Assembly (NCBI GenBank): GCA_016930595.1
Contig: JAFGGJ010000071.1
Location: 1 to 44,522, forward strand
Length of the DNA: 44,522 nucleotides
Origin: Planctomycetota bacterium
Lineage (GTDB): Bacteria > Planctomycetota > SZUA-567 > JAFGGJ01
Direction: 5' to 3'
This document shows positions 8,148 to 15,771 of the stretch, in pieces. Below the pieces are notes generated by a model that was given only the letters and a program-made list of their open reading frames with translations, ran no database searches and had not been told where the DNA came from. How positions within the stretch are numbered: position 1 is the stretch's first letter; each line of letters begins with the position of its first letter. Made by a program: the position numbers and the translations under genes.

Positions 8148-9209
8148 CTAACGTCTCCTGCCGCGCTGCATCCGTTCTTCGCCCCCGGCATACGGCTTTA
8201 TGCCTGCACCGGCCGGCGAAATCCACAAACCTTTATTGTACATAAAACGTCCCATCTGTGCTACCATCACTCCGTTATCGCCGGCCATGCCCGCTTCCGG
8301 CAGGACTATCCTCACGCCCGTTTCGCGGCACGCGCCGGCCAACGCCTCACGGACCGCCCCGTTGGCGGCGACTCCGCCCCCCGCCACGAACGTCCGGTGC
8401 CCGGTCTCTTCCAGCGCCCTTGCGCTCTTCAACGCCAGTGCTTCCGCCACCGCGCGCTGGAACGACGCCGCTATGTCCGCCTTCTCCACGGCGTCCGGCT
8501 CCCGCCCCATCTCCCTCACGTGGTACAACACCGCCGTCTTCAGCCCGCTGAACGACATCCTCAGACCTTCCATCTTCACTCCGGGTCTCGGGAATTTCAC
8601 CGCCCAAGCATCTCCGTGCGCGGCCGCCTTCTCCACGGCCGGCCCGCCAGGGTACCCCAGTCCCAGGATCTTCGCCACTTTGTCGAAAGCTTCCCCGGCG
8701 GCGTCGTCCACGGTTGTCCCGAGCAGTTGCGGGGCCTCCTGTCCTTCTTCCCACCGGTAGAACGCCGTGTGGCCGCCCGATATCACCAGCCCCGTGTACG
8801 GCGGCTCTACGCCTCCAGCAACGCCCGTCCCGTAGACATGCGCGTGCAGGTGGTTCACGGGAATCAGCGGGATCCCCAAGGCCCCGGCAAAACCTTCCGC
8901 TGCCGCGATGCCTGTCAGCAGCGGCCCTATCAGCCCGGGGCCGGCGGTCACCGCCACCACCCCGATGTCCCCAGGCTCCATGCCAGCCTTTGCCAGGGAG
9001 CGATCGATCACCCCGACTATCGCTTCGGCATGCGCGCGGCTCGCTATCTCCGGAACCACGCCCCCGAAACGTTCGTGCTCAGCCACCTGGCTCGCCACCA
9101 CGCCGGCGAGCACCTCTCCCTCGCCGGACACTATCCCGCACCCGGTCTCGTCACAGGAAGTCTCAATCCCCAGAAAAACAGGCCACTCCATGCCGGATTC
9201 GCCCCTCAT
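8148..9209 (-). CDS. tsaD: tRNA N6-threonylcarbamoyladenosine (t6A) synthase subunit TsaD
   Basis: A 353-residue ASKHA-fold protein of normal TsaD length. It transfers threonylcarbamoyl from TC-AMP to A37 of ANN-decoding tRNAs, working with TsaB, TsaC and TsaE. Motifs: GIETSCDETG near the start, SRAHAEAI, the metal-binding HxxxH in NHLHAHVYG (H120, H124), VISGGHTAFY, FDKVAKILGLGYPGGP, MSFSGLKTAVL, VAGGGVAANGAVR and the late metal-binding Asp in AGDNGVMVA. The chosen ATG overlaps the ctpA stop as ATGA, suggesting coupled translation. A second ATG six codons in is possible. Partner tsa genes are outside the window. Confidence 0.95.
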   Translation of the reverse strand: MRGESGMEWPVFLGIETSCDETGCGIVSGEGEVLAGVVASQVAEHERFGGVVPEIASRAHAEAIVGVIDRSLAKAGMEPGDIGVVAVTAGPGLIGPLLTGIAAAEGFAGALGIPLIPVNHLHAHVYGTGVAGGVEPPYTGLVISGGHTAFYRWEEGQEAPQLLGTTVDDAAGEAFDKVAKILGLGYPGGPAVEKAAAHGDAWAVKFPRPGVKMEGLRMSFSGLKTAVLYHVREMGREPDAVEKADIAASFQRAVAEALALKSARALEETGHRTFVAGGGVAANGAVREALAGACRETGVRIVLPEAGMAGDNGVMVAQMGRFMYNKGLWISPAGAGIKPYAGGEERMQRGRRR

Positions 9210-10498
9210 TCCGCCCCGGCATTCCCCGCCGACGTCCCTGCTCCCCCCACCACCTCCACCGCCTTTTTCAATTGAACGTCCACGTCTTCCAGCACGGGCC
9301 CTTCGGGACCGCTCCCCGTGTTGTATCGTATCCATTCGTTTCTGAACGCCTCGTAGACGTCCTCCATGCTCTCTTCCGGGAGCTCCACCGAATAGTCCGG
9401 TATCACCCCGTAATCCTCGGCGTCCCTCAGCCGGCTCAGCGGCCTGCCCAGCGGAGAATACCACCGCGCCGTCGTTATTTTCACCCCACCCGTCCGTTTC
9501 CCCGGCATCTCCACCGGAAACACCTGCTGCACCGACCCCTTCCCGTAGCTCCTCTCGCCCACTATCACCGCCCTCTTGTTCTCCTGCAGAGCCACTGCGA
9601 GTATCTCGCTGGCGCTGGCGCTGTCTCCGTCAACCAGCACCGCCATCGGCAGATCTTCGAACGCGTTGCCGGGACGCGCCTTTTCCACCTCGTCGGGCGC
9701 CGTGCGATACTTCACCGTAACTATCGTACCGCCGGCCAGGAACATGTCCGCTATCTGCACCGCCGCCGAAAGCAGCCCCCCGCCGTTCCCCCTGACATCC
9801 AGTATCAGCTTCCGCATGCCCGCCGCGGCAAGGCCTTCCAGTTTTTTTCTGAGCAATTCAGGCGAATCCTCCTGGAAATCCCCCAGCACCACGTACCCCA
9901 CTTCAGGCCGGTCCTTCAGCAGCCTTGCGCTTCTCACGCTTTCGACGTGTATGCTTCTGCGCACCAGCCTGAACTCCAGTTCCACGGCCTCTCCGCTCCG
10001 TCTCACGGTCAGCACCACTTCCGTCCCCTCCTCGCCCTTGATGCGGCCGCTGACGGCTTCCAACCCCAGACCCTCGATACTCTCCCCGTCCACCTTCACT
10101 ATCACGTCGCCGGGCTTTATGCCTTCCTGGTACGCCGGGCCGTTGAATATCGGCGATATCACCGCTATCGTTCCGTCCTCGAACTGGCGGATGTATATGC
10201 CCACTCCGCTGAACCGCCCCGCCATCGTTCTGTTGAATTCCTCGTACTCCGCCGGCGGGAAAAATTCACTGAACGGATCCAGCGCCGAACACACCCCTTC
10301 CAGCGCGTCGCACGTCATCTTCTCCCGGCTCAGCGTTTCGACGTGCTTCCTTTCCACCGTCCTCAGGGCGTTCTCATACACCGCTTTCCATTTCTCGTCT
10401 TCGGAATACATGAAACCCGAATAGAAGCGCACAAAGAAAATGCCGAATACCGCAAGCACCAGGACTATTGTCGCGCCGATTCTCGGTTTACGTTCCAC
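9206..10498 (-). CDS. C-terminal processing peptidase, S41 family, with PDZ domain
   Basis: A 430-residue periplasmic serine protease of the CtpA/CtpB/Prc type. One N-terminal membrane segment (about 8-24) anchors it. A helical linker, a PDZ domain (GVGIYIRQ to GDVIVKVDGESIEGL) and the S41 core follow. The catalytic pair is visible: the middle Ser of DSASASEI (about S295) and the Lys of SYGKGSVQ (about K320), 25 residues apart as in E. coli Prc. Such proteases cleave exposed C-termini and often control envelope or signalling proteins. The start is a GTG at 10498 with GGTGAGG upstream; an upstream extension would run into the tRNA gene. It is first in the run with tsaD, larB and the autokinase and may be reached from the tRNA promoter. 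Confidence 0.92.
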   Translation of the reverse strand: MERKPRIGATIVLVLAVFGIFFVRFYSGFMYSEDEKWKAVYENALRTVERKHVETLSREKMTCDALEGVCSALDPFSEFFPPAEYEEFNRTMAGRFSGVGIYIRQFEDGTIAVISPIFNGPAYQEGIKPGDVIVKVDGESIEGLGLEAVSGRIKGEEGTEVVLTVRRSGEAVELEFRLVRRSIHVESVRSARLLKDRPEVGYVVLGDFQEDSPELLRKKLEGLAAAGMRKLILDVRGNGGGLLSAAVQIADMFLAGGTIVTVKYRTAPDEVEKARPGNAFEDLPMAVLVDGDSASASEILAVALQENKRAVIVGERSYGKGSVQQVFPVEMPGKRTGGVKITTARWYSPLGRPLSRLRDAEDYGVIPDYSVELPEESMEDVYEAFRNEWIRYNTGSGPEGPVLEDVDVQLKKAVEVVGGAGTSAGNAGAE

Positions 10499-10558
10499 TA
10501 CGGCCTCACCAGCGATTTCCTGTCGGCGTCCGGTCGGAACCGGTTTTATGGAAGAATG

Positions 10559-10634
10559 TGGTGCCAAGGGCCAGAGTTGAACTGGCGACACCCGCCTTTT
10601 CAGGGCGGTGCTCTACCACCTGAGCTACCTTGGC
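10559..10634 (-). tRNA. tRNA-Phe (anticodon GAA)
   Basis: A 76-base cloverleaf on the minus strand. Acceptor GCCAAGG pairs with CCTTGGC. The D arm is GCTC/GAGC. The anticodon stem is CCGCC/GGCGG around the loop CTGAAAA (anticodon GAA). The T stem is GCCAG/CTGGC around TTCAACT, the discriminator is A, and CCA is encoded. The sequence resembles bacterial tRNA-Phe throughout the arms. A TATAAT promoter lies 19-24 bases upstream of its 5' end. Confidence 0.97.
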
Positions 10635-10652
10635 ACCCTCATTGCATATACG

Positions 10653-10679
10653 ATTATACACCTTCCACACGCCCCGCAA
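10653..10679 (-). promoter_or_regulatory. Sigma-70 promoter of tRNA-Phe
   Basis: Minus strand perfect -10 TATAAT (10653-10658) with TTGCGG (10674-10679) 15 bases upstream; a 17-base spacing would use TCTTGC. Transcription would begin about 12 bases before the mature tRNA. The region just downstream of the -10 lacks a strong GC-rich discriminator. Confidence 0.75.
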
Positions 10680-10687
10680 GAATATTT

Positions 10688-10731
10688 CCCCTACCCCCAC
10701 CTACCCCTCACCGCCCCTCACCGCCCCACCC
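10688..10731 (-). repeat. G-run array (G-quadruplex-type motif) upstream of tRNA-Phe promoter
   Basis: On the minus strand there are five runs of four or five G (complementing 10724-10727, 10714-10717, 10704-10707, 10694-10698 and 10688-10691), plus a run of three at 10729-10731. Loops are 6, 6, 5 and 2 bases. It includes a tandem copy of GGGGCGGTGA. This satisfies the usual intramolecular quadruplex rule (four or more G3+ runs with loops up to 7) and ends 8 bases before the -35 box. Confidence 0.7.
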
Positions 10732-10890
10732 GCTCGAATTGCATGTGCGGCATAACCTCACCGCTTTCGGCACGACAAAATTAACTTTTCTCCTTGCCGC
10801 GGCACGAGATACAGGAGTCGTGGGCTCTTGCATGGGTACAGTGCGTCTTCCCTGCAGGCCGCAGGCCGTTCAACGTTTGGGGGATGGGGT

Positions 10891-10931
10891 TCGGGGAAGC
10901 GACCCTTTTTACTCAAAGGGGCCTTCCCCGA
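10891..10931 (+). terminator. Long two-part hairpin, possible terminator of an unknown RNA
   Basis: Outer 9-bp stem TCGGGGAAG/CTTCCCCGA and inner 6-bp stem CCCTTT/AAAGGG around a 6-base loop, with a small internal loop. On the plus strand it is followed by TCTTTT, a modest U tract; on the minus strand no T run follows. No plus-strand gene precedes it, so it may end a small RNA or be a structured element. Confidence 0.4.
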
Positions 10932-11071
10932 GTCTTTTCCGCGTCAAAAAGCGCATTTTCATATCGCGTCGGTTTTTGCGGCACTGGTTCGGGAAGTCTA
11001 TGTCATACGGGATGTCAGGCATGGCGATATACCGCTACAGATTGGCTTCGTTTTGTCAATTTTTTATTGGG

Positions 11072-11710
11072 TTACGCTTCCCGCCGCCACTTTTCCAAAG
11101 CTTTATAGAAAAGTATTCCGGCGGCAACGCTCACGTTCAGGCTCACTTTTGCCCCCAGCATCGGGATTCCGACACAGGCATCGCACATCCCGATGGCCTC
11201 CCGGGAAAGCCCGGATACTTCGTTGCCGAAGACGAACGCGATGGGTGGTCCCGGCATATCGTCGGGCGTGCAGGCGGCGGACGGAAGCGCTTCAGCGGCA
11301 ACGACCCGGAATCCCTTCGAGCGAAAATATTCCGCCGCTTCTTCCAGGCTGGGGAGCCGGAACCACGGGACGCTTTCCTCAGCCCCCAGCGACGTCTTGG
11401 CCACGCGGGGGCTGGAGGGGTCTGGAGTTATCCCCACGACGACCACTTCGCACACCCCGGCTCCATCGGCGCTCCTCATCATGCTGCCGACGTTGTAAGC
11501 GCTTCTCACGTTGTGTATTACGCATCCGACGGGGATCGTTTTACGCGCGCCTTCGACCAGCCTGCGGCGTTCTCCAGCGGCCTGTTCGTAGAAGGAGGAT
11601 TCGACGAGTGTCACGAGCTTTCGGCATGACGGACAGCGCTTGTTGGTCCCGCGCAGACGCTCAGGCGCCTGCCATTCGTGGCTGCAGTGAGGGCACCGCA
11701 CCTGCAGCAT
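11072..11710 (-). CDS. TrmH-family SPOUT RNA methyltransferase with N-terminal zinc ribbon
   Basis: A 212-residue protein. Residues 6-29 form a four-Cys zinc ribbon (C6, C9, C26, C29; CPHC and CPSC), unusual for this family. The rest is a SpoU/TrmH SPOUT domain with its three motifs: NVRSAYNVGSMMRSADG, FVFGNEVSGLS and IPMLGAKVSLNVSVAAGI. These trefoil-knot enzymes transfer methyl from SAM to 2'-OH of ribose in tRNA or rRNA; the target nucleotide cannot be told. The start overlaps the mtaB stop as TGATG, with GGAGG five bases upstream. It is the last gene of the RNA-modification operon. The ribbon could bind RNA or mediate dimer contacts. Confidence 0.88.
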   Translation of the reverse strand: MLQVRCPHCSHEWQAPERLRGTNKRCPSCRKLVTLVESSFYEQAAGERRRLVEGARKTIPVGCVIHNVRSAYNVGSMMRSADGAGVCEVVVVGITPDPSSPRVAKTSLGAEESVPWFRLPSLEEAAEYFRSKGFRVVAAEALPSAACTPDDMPGPPIAFVFGNEVSGLSREAIGMCDACVGIPMLGAKVSLNVSVAAGILFYKALEKWRREA

Positions 11711-12951
11711 CAGGCCTCCTCGACAAGCACTGTCGCCGCAGGGAACTGCCCCGCTTCGGCGGCCGAAAGCACCACCGCCTTGCGCAGGCCGCCGCCGCTG
11801 AACGGCCTGGCGGCTATTATCGACGCATATTCGCCGGTATAGCCGGATTCGAGCGCGTCGCCTTCAGGAATGACTTCTACGGTCCTGCCCGTCATGGAAA
11901 CCGCATAAGCCATGCTGGCGCTGCGGGCGGTCGCGTCGGCGGCGTGGGAGCGTTCCCTGCGTTCGCGTGCGGAAACGCTGCCTTCCATCTCGGCGGCGGC
12001 GGTGCCCGGACGTTCGCTGTACGTAAAGACGTGCACGCGGACGGGCTGGATCTCGTAGACAACCTGCAGCGTGTTTTCAAAAGCCTCGTCCGTCTCGCCG
12101 GGGAAGCCGACCATGACGTCCATGCCGATGCCGGCGAGAGGCATTGCAGACCTGACGTTGTTGACGGTTTCCATGTAATCTTCGACGCTGTAGGGCCGGT
12201 TCATGTTCTTCAGCACTTCGTTGTCGCCGCTCTGCAACGGAAGATGAACGAAAGGAGCGATCCTGCCGGCGGAACCGGCCATCACTTCCACCAGGGCCGC
12301 TGTGACCTCCATGGGCTCGACAGACGAAAGCCTTATCCTGACCGGATAGCCGGCAAGGGTCTTGAGCATCATGGAAAGGAGCGCGGCAAGGTCCGGAGCG
12401 CCTTCGATATCCGCGCCGTAAAGCCCAGTATGCACACCGGTTATCACTATCTCTGGCACGCCGTTTGCCGCCGCAGCCTTCGCTTCGGCAAGGATGGCTT
12501 CCGGAGCAACGCTGACCGACCCGGGCCGTACCTTGGGAACGATGCAGTACGAACATCCCGCCGGGCATCCTTCCTGCACCTTGATTACGGCGCGCGTCCT
12601 GTCCGAAGAGCCGGTGGCGACGGGAGCGTCGACGTCGGGGATTCCGAGCATATGGGCGATGGCGACGGCGTCGCGTTCGGGAGTGATCGTGCAGGGTTCG
12701 GGGCAGTCCTTCCACATCCTGCCGGCGCAGCCGGCGACCACGACGCGCGACGCGTCGGAAAGCGCCTTGCCCACAAGCCTGCGGGTCTTCGCTTCGGCCG
12801 TGCCGGTGACGACACAGCCGAAAACAACAGCGAGATCAACCGGGCCTTGAGGATCGGCTTCCTGCCAGCCGGCCGAAGAAAGAAGCGCGGCGAGCCTGCG
12901 GGCATCGTACCGGTTCGCCTTGCAGCCCGGACCGAAAACGCGGAATTTCAT
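11710..12951 (-). CDS. mtaB: tRNA t6A37 methylthiotransferase (MtaB/MiaB family)
   Basis: A 413-residue radical SAM methylthiotransferase. The N-terminal UPF0004 domain has three cluster cysteines (C10, C46, C75). The radical SAM motif CPAGCSYC is at 129-136. Further signatures are ITGVHTGLYG, RIRLSSVEP, HLPLQSGDNEVLKNMNRPY, VMVGFPGETDEAF and HVFTYSERPGTAA, then a C-terminal TRAM-like domain. MtaB converts t6A37 to ms2t6A37 in ANN-decoding tRNAs, so it would use the product made by TsaD, encoded 2.5 kb away. The sequence around C46 (FGCVVTG) departs from the usual NSCTVT, so RimO or MiaB roles were considered, but the TGVHTG and SSVEP signatures favour MtaB. Start and stop overlap rsmE (ATGA) and the TrmH gene (TGATG). 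Confidence 0.88.
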   Translation of the reverse strand: MKFRVFGPGCKANRYDARRLAALLSSAGWQEADPQGPVDLAVVFGCVVTGTAEAKTRRLVGKALSDASRVVVAGCAGRMWKDCPEPCTITPERDAVAIAHMLGIPDVDAPVATGSSDRTRAVIKVQEGCPAGCSYCIVPKVRPGSVSVAPEAILAEAKAAAANGVPEIVITGVHTGLYGADIEGAPDLAALLSMMLKTLAGYPVRIRLSSVEPMEVTAALVEVMAGSAGRIAPFVHLPLQSGDNEVLKNMNRPYSVEDYMETVNNVRSAMPLAGIGMDVMVGFPGETDEAFENTLQVVYEIQPVRVHVFTYSERPGTAAAEMEGSVSARERRERSHAADATARSASMAYAVSMTGRTVEVIPEGDALESGYTGEYASIIAARPFSGGGLRKAVVLSAAEAGQFPAATVLVEEA

Positions 12952-13688
12952 GACAATCCTCCCAGAAACGCACGCGCCATGCCCGCCAGCAGGCCGGCGG
13001 CGTATTCGGCGCGCAGAACGTATGGAGCTATCCTGACGGGAAGAGCGCCGGACTGCCGCGCCGCCAGGAATTCCTCTTCCGAAAAACCGCCTTCCGGGCC
13101 GATGAGCAGCAGCACCGAAGACGGCGAACTCGCAGCCGCCTCCGGCAGGACTTCGGTGGCGCTACGGGCTTCGTGCAGGGCCACTGCGATGACGACCGCG
13201 TCCCATGCATCGGAAACCAGCAGTTGCTCGAGTGTGGCGGGGGCGTGGATCTCCGGCAGGTACGGGCAGCACGACTGTTTGCACGCGGCAGTAACGACCC
13301 GTTCCAGTCTCGCGGCCAGTTTGTCGGGAGGGCCGGACCGCCTGCCCCACTGCGAGCGCTCGGCAAGCAGGGGTACGAAGGCCTGCAGGCCGGAAGGTAC
13401 CGACGCGTGGAGCGCGTCGCTGAGGGAATCAGCCGAAACCAGGCCGACGCCCAGCGTTAGGGCCGGGGGGCCGGCGGACGGCAGAACCCGTACGCAATCC
13501 ACCTCCACGTCGACCGAATCCCGGGATACGGCCGTCAGTACCGCCCGGGCAGCGCTGCCACGCCCGTTGAACAGAGTGATCTCATCGCCCGCACGGCGTC
13601 TGGATGCACGGGCTATGTGGGCGGCTTCCTCCCCGCGGATACTCAACGGGCCCGGCTCCAGCAGACCGCTCACGAAATACCACGGCAT
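12948..13688 (-). CDS. rsmE: 16S rRNA (uracil1498-N3)-methyltransferase RsmE family
   Basis: A 246-residue SPOUT methyltransferase. The N-terminal PUA-like part (HIARASRRRAGDEITLFNG) is followed by the knot domain with LLIGPEGGFSEEEF and the C-terminal VLRAEYAAGLLAG, equivalent to LRTETA in classical RsmE. It methylates U1498 in helix 44 of 16S rRNA. The region around ERSQWGRRSGPPDKLAARLERVV matches the family's ER and RWERI-type segment. The start has GGAGGAA upstream. It overlaps mtaB by four bases and lies 84 bases after the radical SAM gene, so the three RNA-modification genes are probably one transcript. Confidence 0.88.
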   Translation of the reverse strand: MPWYFVSGLLEPGPLSIRGEEAAHIARASRRRAGDEITLFNGRGSAARAVLTAVSRDSVDVEVDCVRVLPSAGPPALTLGVGLVSADSLSDALHASVPSGLQAFVPLLAERSQWGRRSGPPDKLAARLERVVTAACKQSCCPYLPEIHAPATLEQLLVSDAWDAVVIAVALHEARSATEVLPEAAASSPSSVLLLIGPEGGFSEEEFLAARQSGALPVRIAPYVLRAEYAAGLLAGMARAFLGGLS

Positions 13689-13772
13689 GACGGCAATTCC
13701 TCCACACGGCAGGGATGGGAAAACGGCACCCGGAAACCCTGAATACAGGCGGAAACGCGCCCCTGAAAGACT

Positions 13773-15647
13773 TCAGGAACCATCGCCGCCTCCTCCATCG
13801 GACTGGGAACCGGAACGGCAACCGGCGCCGCAGCCGTTGCAGGAGGATGTCCTGCAGTCCGGGGTGGGTTCGCCGGCGGCAGCTTTCTTCCATTCGGCCG
13901 CCAGGAATTCGCGGCTGACCCCGGCGTCGATATGCGACCATGGAAGGAATCTGTCCAGCGACCATTCCGCGTGGGCCGCGTCGGCAAGGTTCACGCCGGT
14001 TTCCGAAATCGCGGCGTGCCACCTGTCAAAGCGGAAGTATTCGGTCCAGGCGCTGAAAGTCTCGCCCTTGAGCCACGCGGCTTCGATGACGTCGGCGACG
14101 CAGCGGCCGCCGCGGGCGATGAGGGCTTCAACGACGCCCATGTCCGCGTCATGGAAACGGACGTTGAGGTTCCTGCGCGAACCCAGGGAATCGATGCCCG
14201 AGGAAACGAGGCGTTTTTTCTCGTCGATGACCTCGGGTGCCTGCATGGGCGCCCACTGGAAGGGCGTCTGGGGCTTGGGGATGAACGTGGAAATGGAAAG
14301 GTTGACTTTCCCGGCGCCGCGCGAGACGCGCTTGCGGAGTTCGGCGGCGTGGGCGGTCATTTCCGCAATGCCGGCGAGATCTTCATCGGTTTCGCCGGGG
14401 AGACCGATTATGAAATAGAGCTTGACGGTGCGCCAGCCCGCCCGGTAGGCGGCTTCCATGGCTTCGTAGAGCTGGTCGTTGCTGATGTCCTTGTTGATGC
14501 GCCTGCGGAGCCGGTCGGTGGCGCATTCCGGGGCAAGCGTCAGGCCCCCGGACCTCACAGCGGACATGATGGAGGGAATATCGATGAGTTCAGGAGTAAT
14601 GCGGAGCGACGGGAGTGAAATCCTTATGCCGTTTTCGGCGGCTTCGGGAGCGAGTTCCCGCATGACTTCGGCGAGGTGGGGATATTCGCCGGTGGAAAGG
14701 CTGAGGAGGCTGGCGTCGCTGTGGCCCGTGGCGGCGAGCCCGTCGCGGATGAGCCTGACGACGGAGGCGGCGCTGCGGCTCCTGACCGGCCTGTAGATGC
14801 TGGATGCCTGGCAGAACCGGCAGCCGTGGGTGCACCCGCGCATGACTTCGACGGCGAGGCGGTCATGAACGACGTCGACGTTGGGTACAACCTGCGCGGA
14901 GGGGAACGGAAGGGAGTCTAGGTCCGGGGACCAGCGTCTTTCGATGACGGGGGGAACGTTTTCGAGCAGGTCGAGGCCGGTCTGGACGCCCTGTTCATAA
15001 ACGGGTTCGTAGAAGGCGGGAACATAAACACCGGGTATTTCGCGGGCGAGCCTGAGAAGGGCGTCGCGACGTGGAGAGCGGGAACGGGCGGCGTCGGAGA
15101 GGAGGTCGATGATTTCGACAAGGGCTTTTTCGGCTTCGCCGACGAGAAAAAAATCAAAGAACGGGGCAAAGGGTTCGGGGTTGCAGACAAGCGGGCCGCC
15201 CCCGATAACGAGCGGGTGCTCTTCGGTGCGCCGGGCGGCCCTGATGGGTATGCCGGCGAGGTCGAGCATGAAGAGGATGTTCGTGGCGGTGAGCTCGTAC
15301 TGGAGGCTGAAGGCAAGGACGTCGAAATCGGCGACGGGGCGGAAAGTCTCGAGCGTATGGAGAGGGATAGCGTGTTTACGAAGGAGCCTGGCCATGTCCG
15401 GCCAGGGCGTGAAAACTCTTTCGGCAAGGGCGCGCGGATGGCGGTTGATGACTTCGTAAAGTATCTTGAGCCCCACGTGGCTCATGCCCACCGAATAGGT
15501 GTCCGGGTAGGAAAGGGCAAAGGAGACGTCGACGGAGGCGGGGTCCTTGACAATGGAATTCACCTCGCAGCCGATGTACTGCCCCGGGGTTTCCACGAAG
15601 GGGAGGAGGGGCTGAAGCCGGTCATAGATGTCGCCGTGCATGTTCAT
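13773..15647 (-). CDS. B12-binding-domain-type radical SAM protein (TIGR03960-like)
   Basis: A protein of about 624 residues. The N-terminal half has the cobalamin-binding-like alpha/beta domain of this family (VSFALSYPDTYSVGMSHVGL, HPLVIGGGPLVCNPEPFAPF). The centre has the radical SAM motif CTHGCRFCQ, then LSTGEYPHL, LPSLRI, LTLAPECATDRLRR and YFIIGLPGETDEDL. The C-terminal tail is Cys-rich (CRTSSCNGCGAGC). Members of this family often precede a DUF2344 protein next to RNase G; that partner is not here, and rsmE follows instead. The exact reaction is not known. Three start codons lie close together (GTG 15653, ATG 15647, ATG 15641); 15647 has the best spacing from GGG. It heads the rsmE-mtaB-TrmH operon. 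Confidence 0.85.
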   Translation of the reverse strand: MNMHGDIYDRLQPLLPFVETPGQYIGCEVNSIVKDPASVDVSFALSYPDTYSVGMSHVGLKILYEVINRHPRALAERVFTPWPDMARLLRKHAIPLHTLETFRPVADFDVLAFSLQYELTATNILFMLDLAGIPIRAARRTEEHPLVIGGGPLVCNPEPFAPFFDFFLVGEAEKALVEIIDLLSDAARSRSPRRDALLRLAREIPGVYVPAFYEPVYEQGVQTGLDLLENVPPVIERRWSPDLDSLPFPSAQVVPNVDVVHDRLAVEVMRGCTHGCRFCQASSIYRPVRSRSAASVVRLIRDGLAATGHSDASLLSLSTGEYPHLAEVMRELAPEAAENGIRISLPSLRITPELIDIPSIMSAVRSGGLTLAPECATDRLRRRINKDISNDQLYEAMEAAYRAGWRTVKLYFIIGLPGETDEDLAGIAEMTAHAAELRKRVSRGAGKVNLSISTFIPKPQTPFQWAPMQAPEVIDEKKRLVSSGIDSLGSRRNLNVRFHDADMGVVEALIARGGRCVADVIEAAWLKGETFSAWTEYFRFDRWHAAISETGVNLADAAHAEWSLDRFLPWSHIDAGVSREFLAAEWKKAAAGEPTPDCRTSSCNGCGAGCRSGSQSDGGGGDGS

Positions 15648-15711
15648 TTTCACCCGCAGTAGCTTGAAGAAGGAAGGGAACGCAGTAAAACTAACGTGGC
15701 AGGACTATTGA

Positions 15712-15739
15712 ATTGTAAGAGAAGCGACCGGCGTGTCAA
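15712..15739 (-). promoter_or_regulatory. Sigma-70 promoter of radical SAM-rsmE-mtaB-TrmH operon
   Basis: Minus strand TTGACA (15734-15739), 16-base spacer, TACAAT (15712-15717). Transcription would start near 15705, about 55 bases before the gene. The -35 lies within the loop of a 6-bp inverted repeat (CCGGCG/CGCCGG) that would be in the leader of the divergent transketolase gene. No convincing plus-strand promoter is visible in this 124-base gap. Confidence 0.75.
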
Positions 15740-15771
15740 ACCGCCGGGGCGCGCACGAAAGGAGACAAGAG

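Larger units (their letters stand above)
10635..11071. other. Noncoding interval between tRNA-Phe and the TrmH-like gene
   Basis: A 437-base stretch with no credible protein gene. It holds the tRNA promoter, the G-run array and a long hairpin at 10891-10931. Long open frames crossing it on the plus strand are shadows of the neighbouring minus-strand genes. A 37-codon minus-strand frame (ATG near 11023) lacks a ribosome site, and its stop lies in the hairpin loop. I could not match the interval to SRP RNA, tmRNA, RNase P or 6S RNA. Confidence 0.5.

Noticed and set aside
10521..10548. Small CCGGT/ACCGG hairpin followed by TTTT on the plus strand next to tRNA-Phe as a terminator
   Set aside because: Its T run is on the plus strand, where there is no upstream transcript; on the tRNA strand no T run follows, so no termination role can be supported.
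10911..11025. 37-codon minus-strand ORF between the TrmH-like gene and tRNA-Phe
   Set aside because: No ribosome site, basic and low-complexity translation, and the stop sits in a hairpin loop.
10635..11071. Replication origin at the skew switch
   Set aside because: Only one DnaA-box-like 9-mer (TTATACACC, overlapping the tRNA -10) was found, there is no dnaA/dnaN/gidA neighbourhood and no AT-rich unwinding region. The skew alone is not enough, so it is reported only as a skew finding.
8714..14418. Very long open plus-strand frames (971 codons from 8714, 1196 codons from 10828)
   Set aside because: They lie opposite well-identified minus-strand genes (tsaD, ctpA, TrmH-like, mtaB, rsmE, radical SAM) and even cross a tRNA. 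Their translations are Arg/Pro/Ser-rich with no domain pattern, a by-product of high GC.
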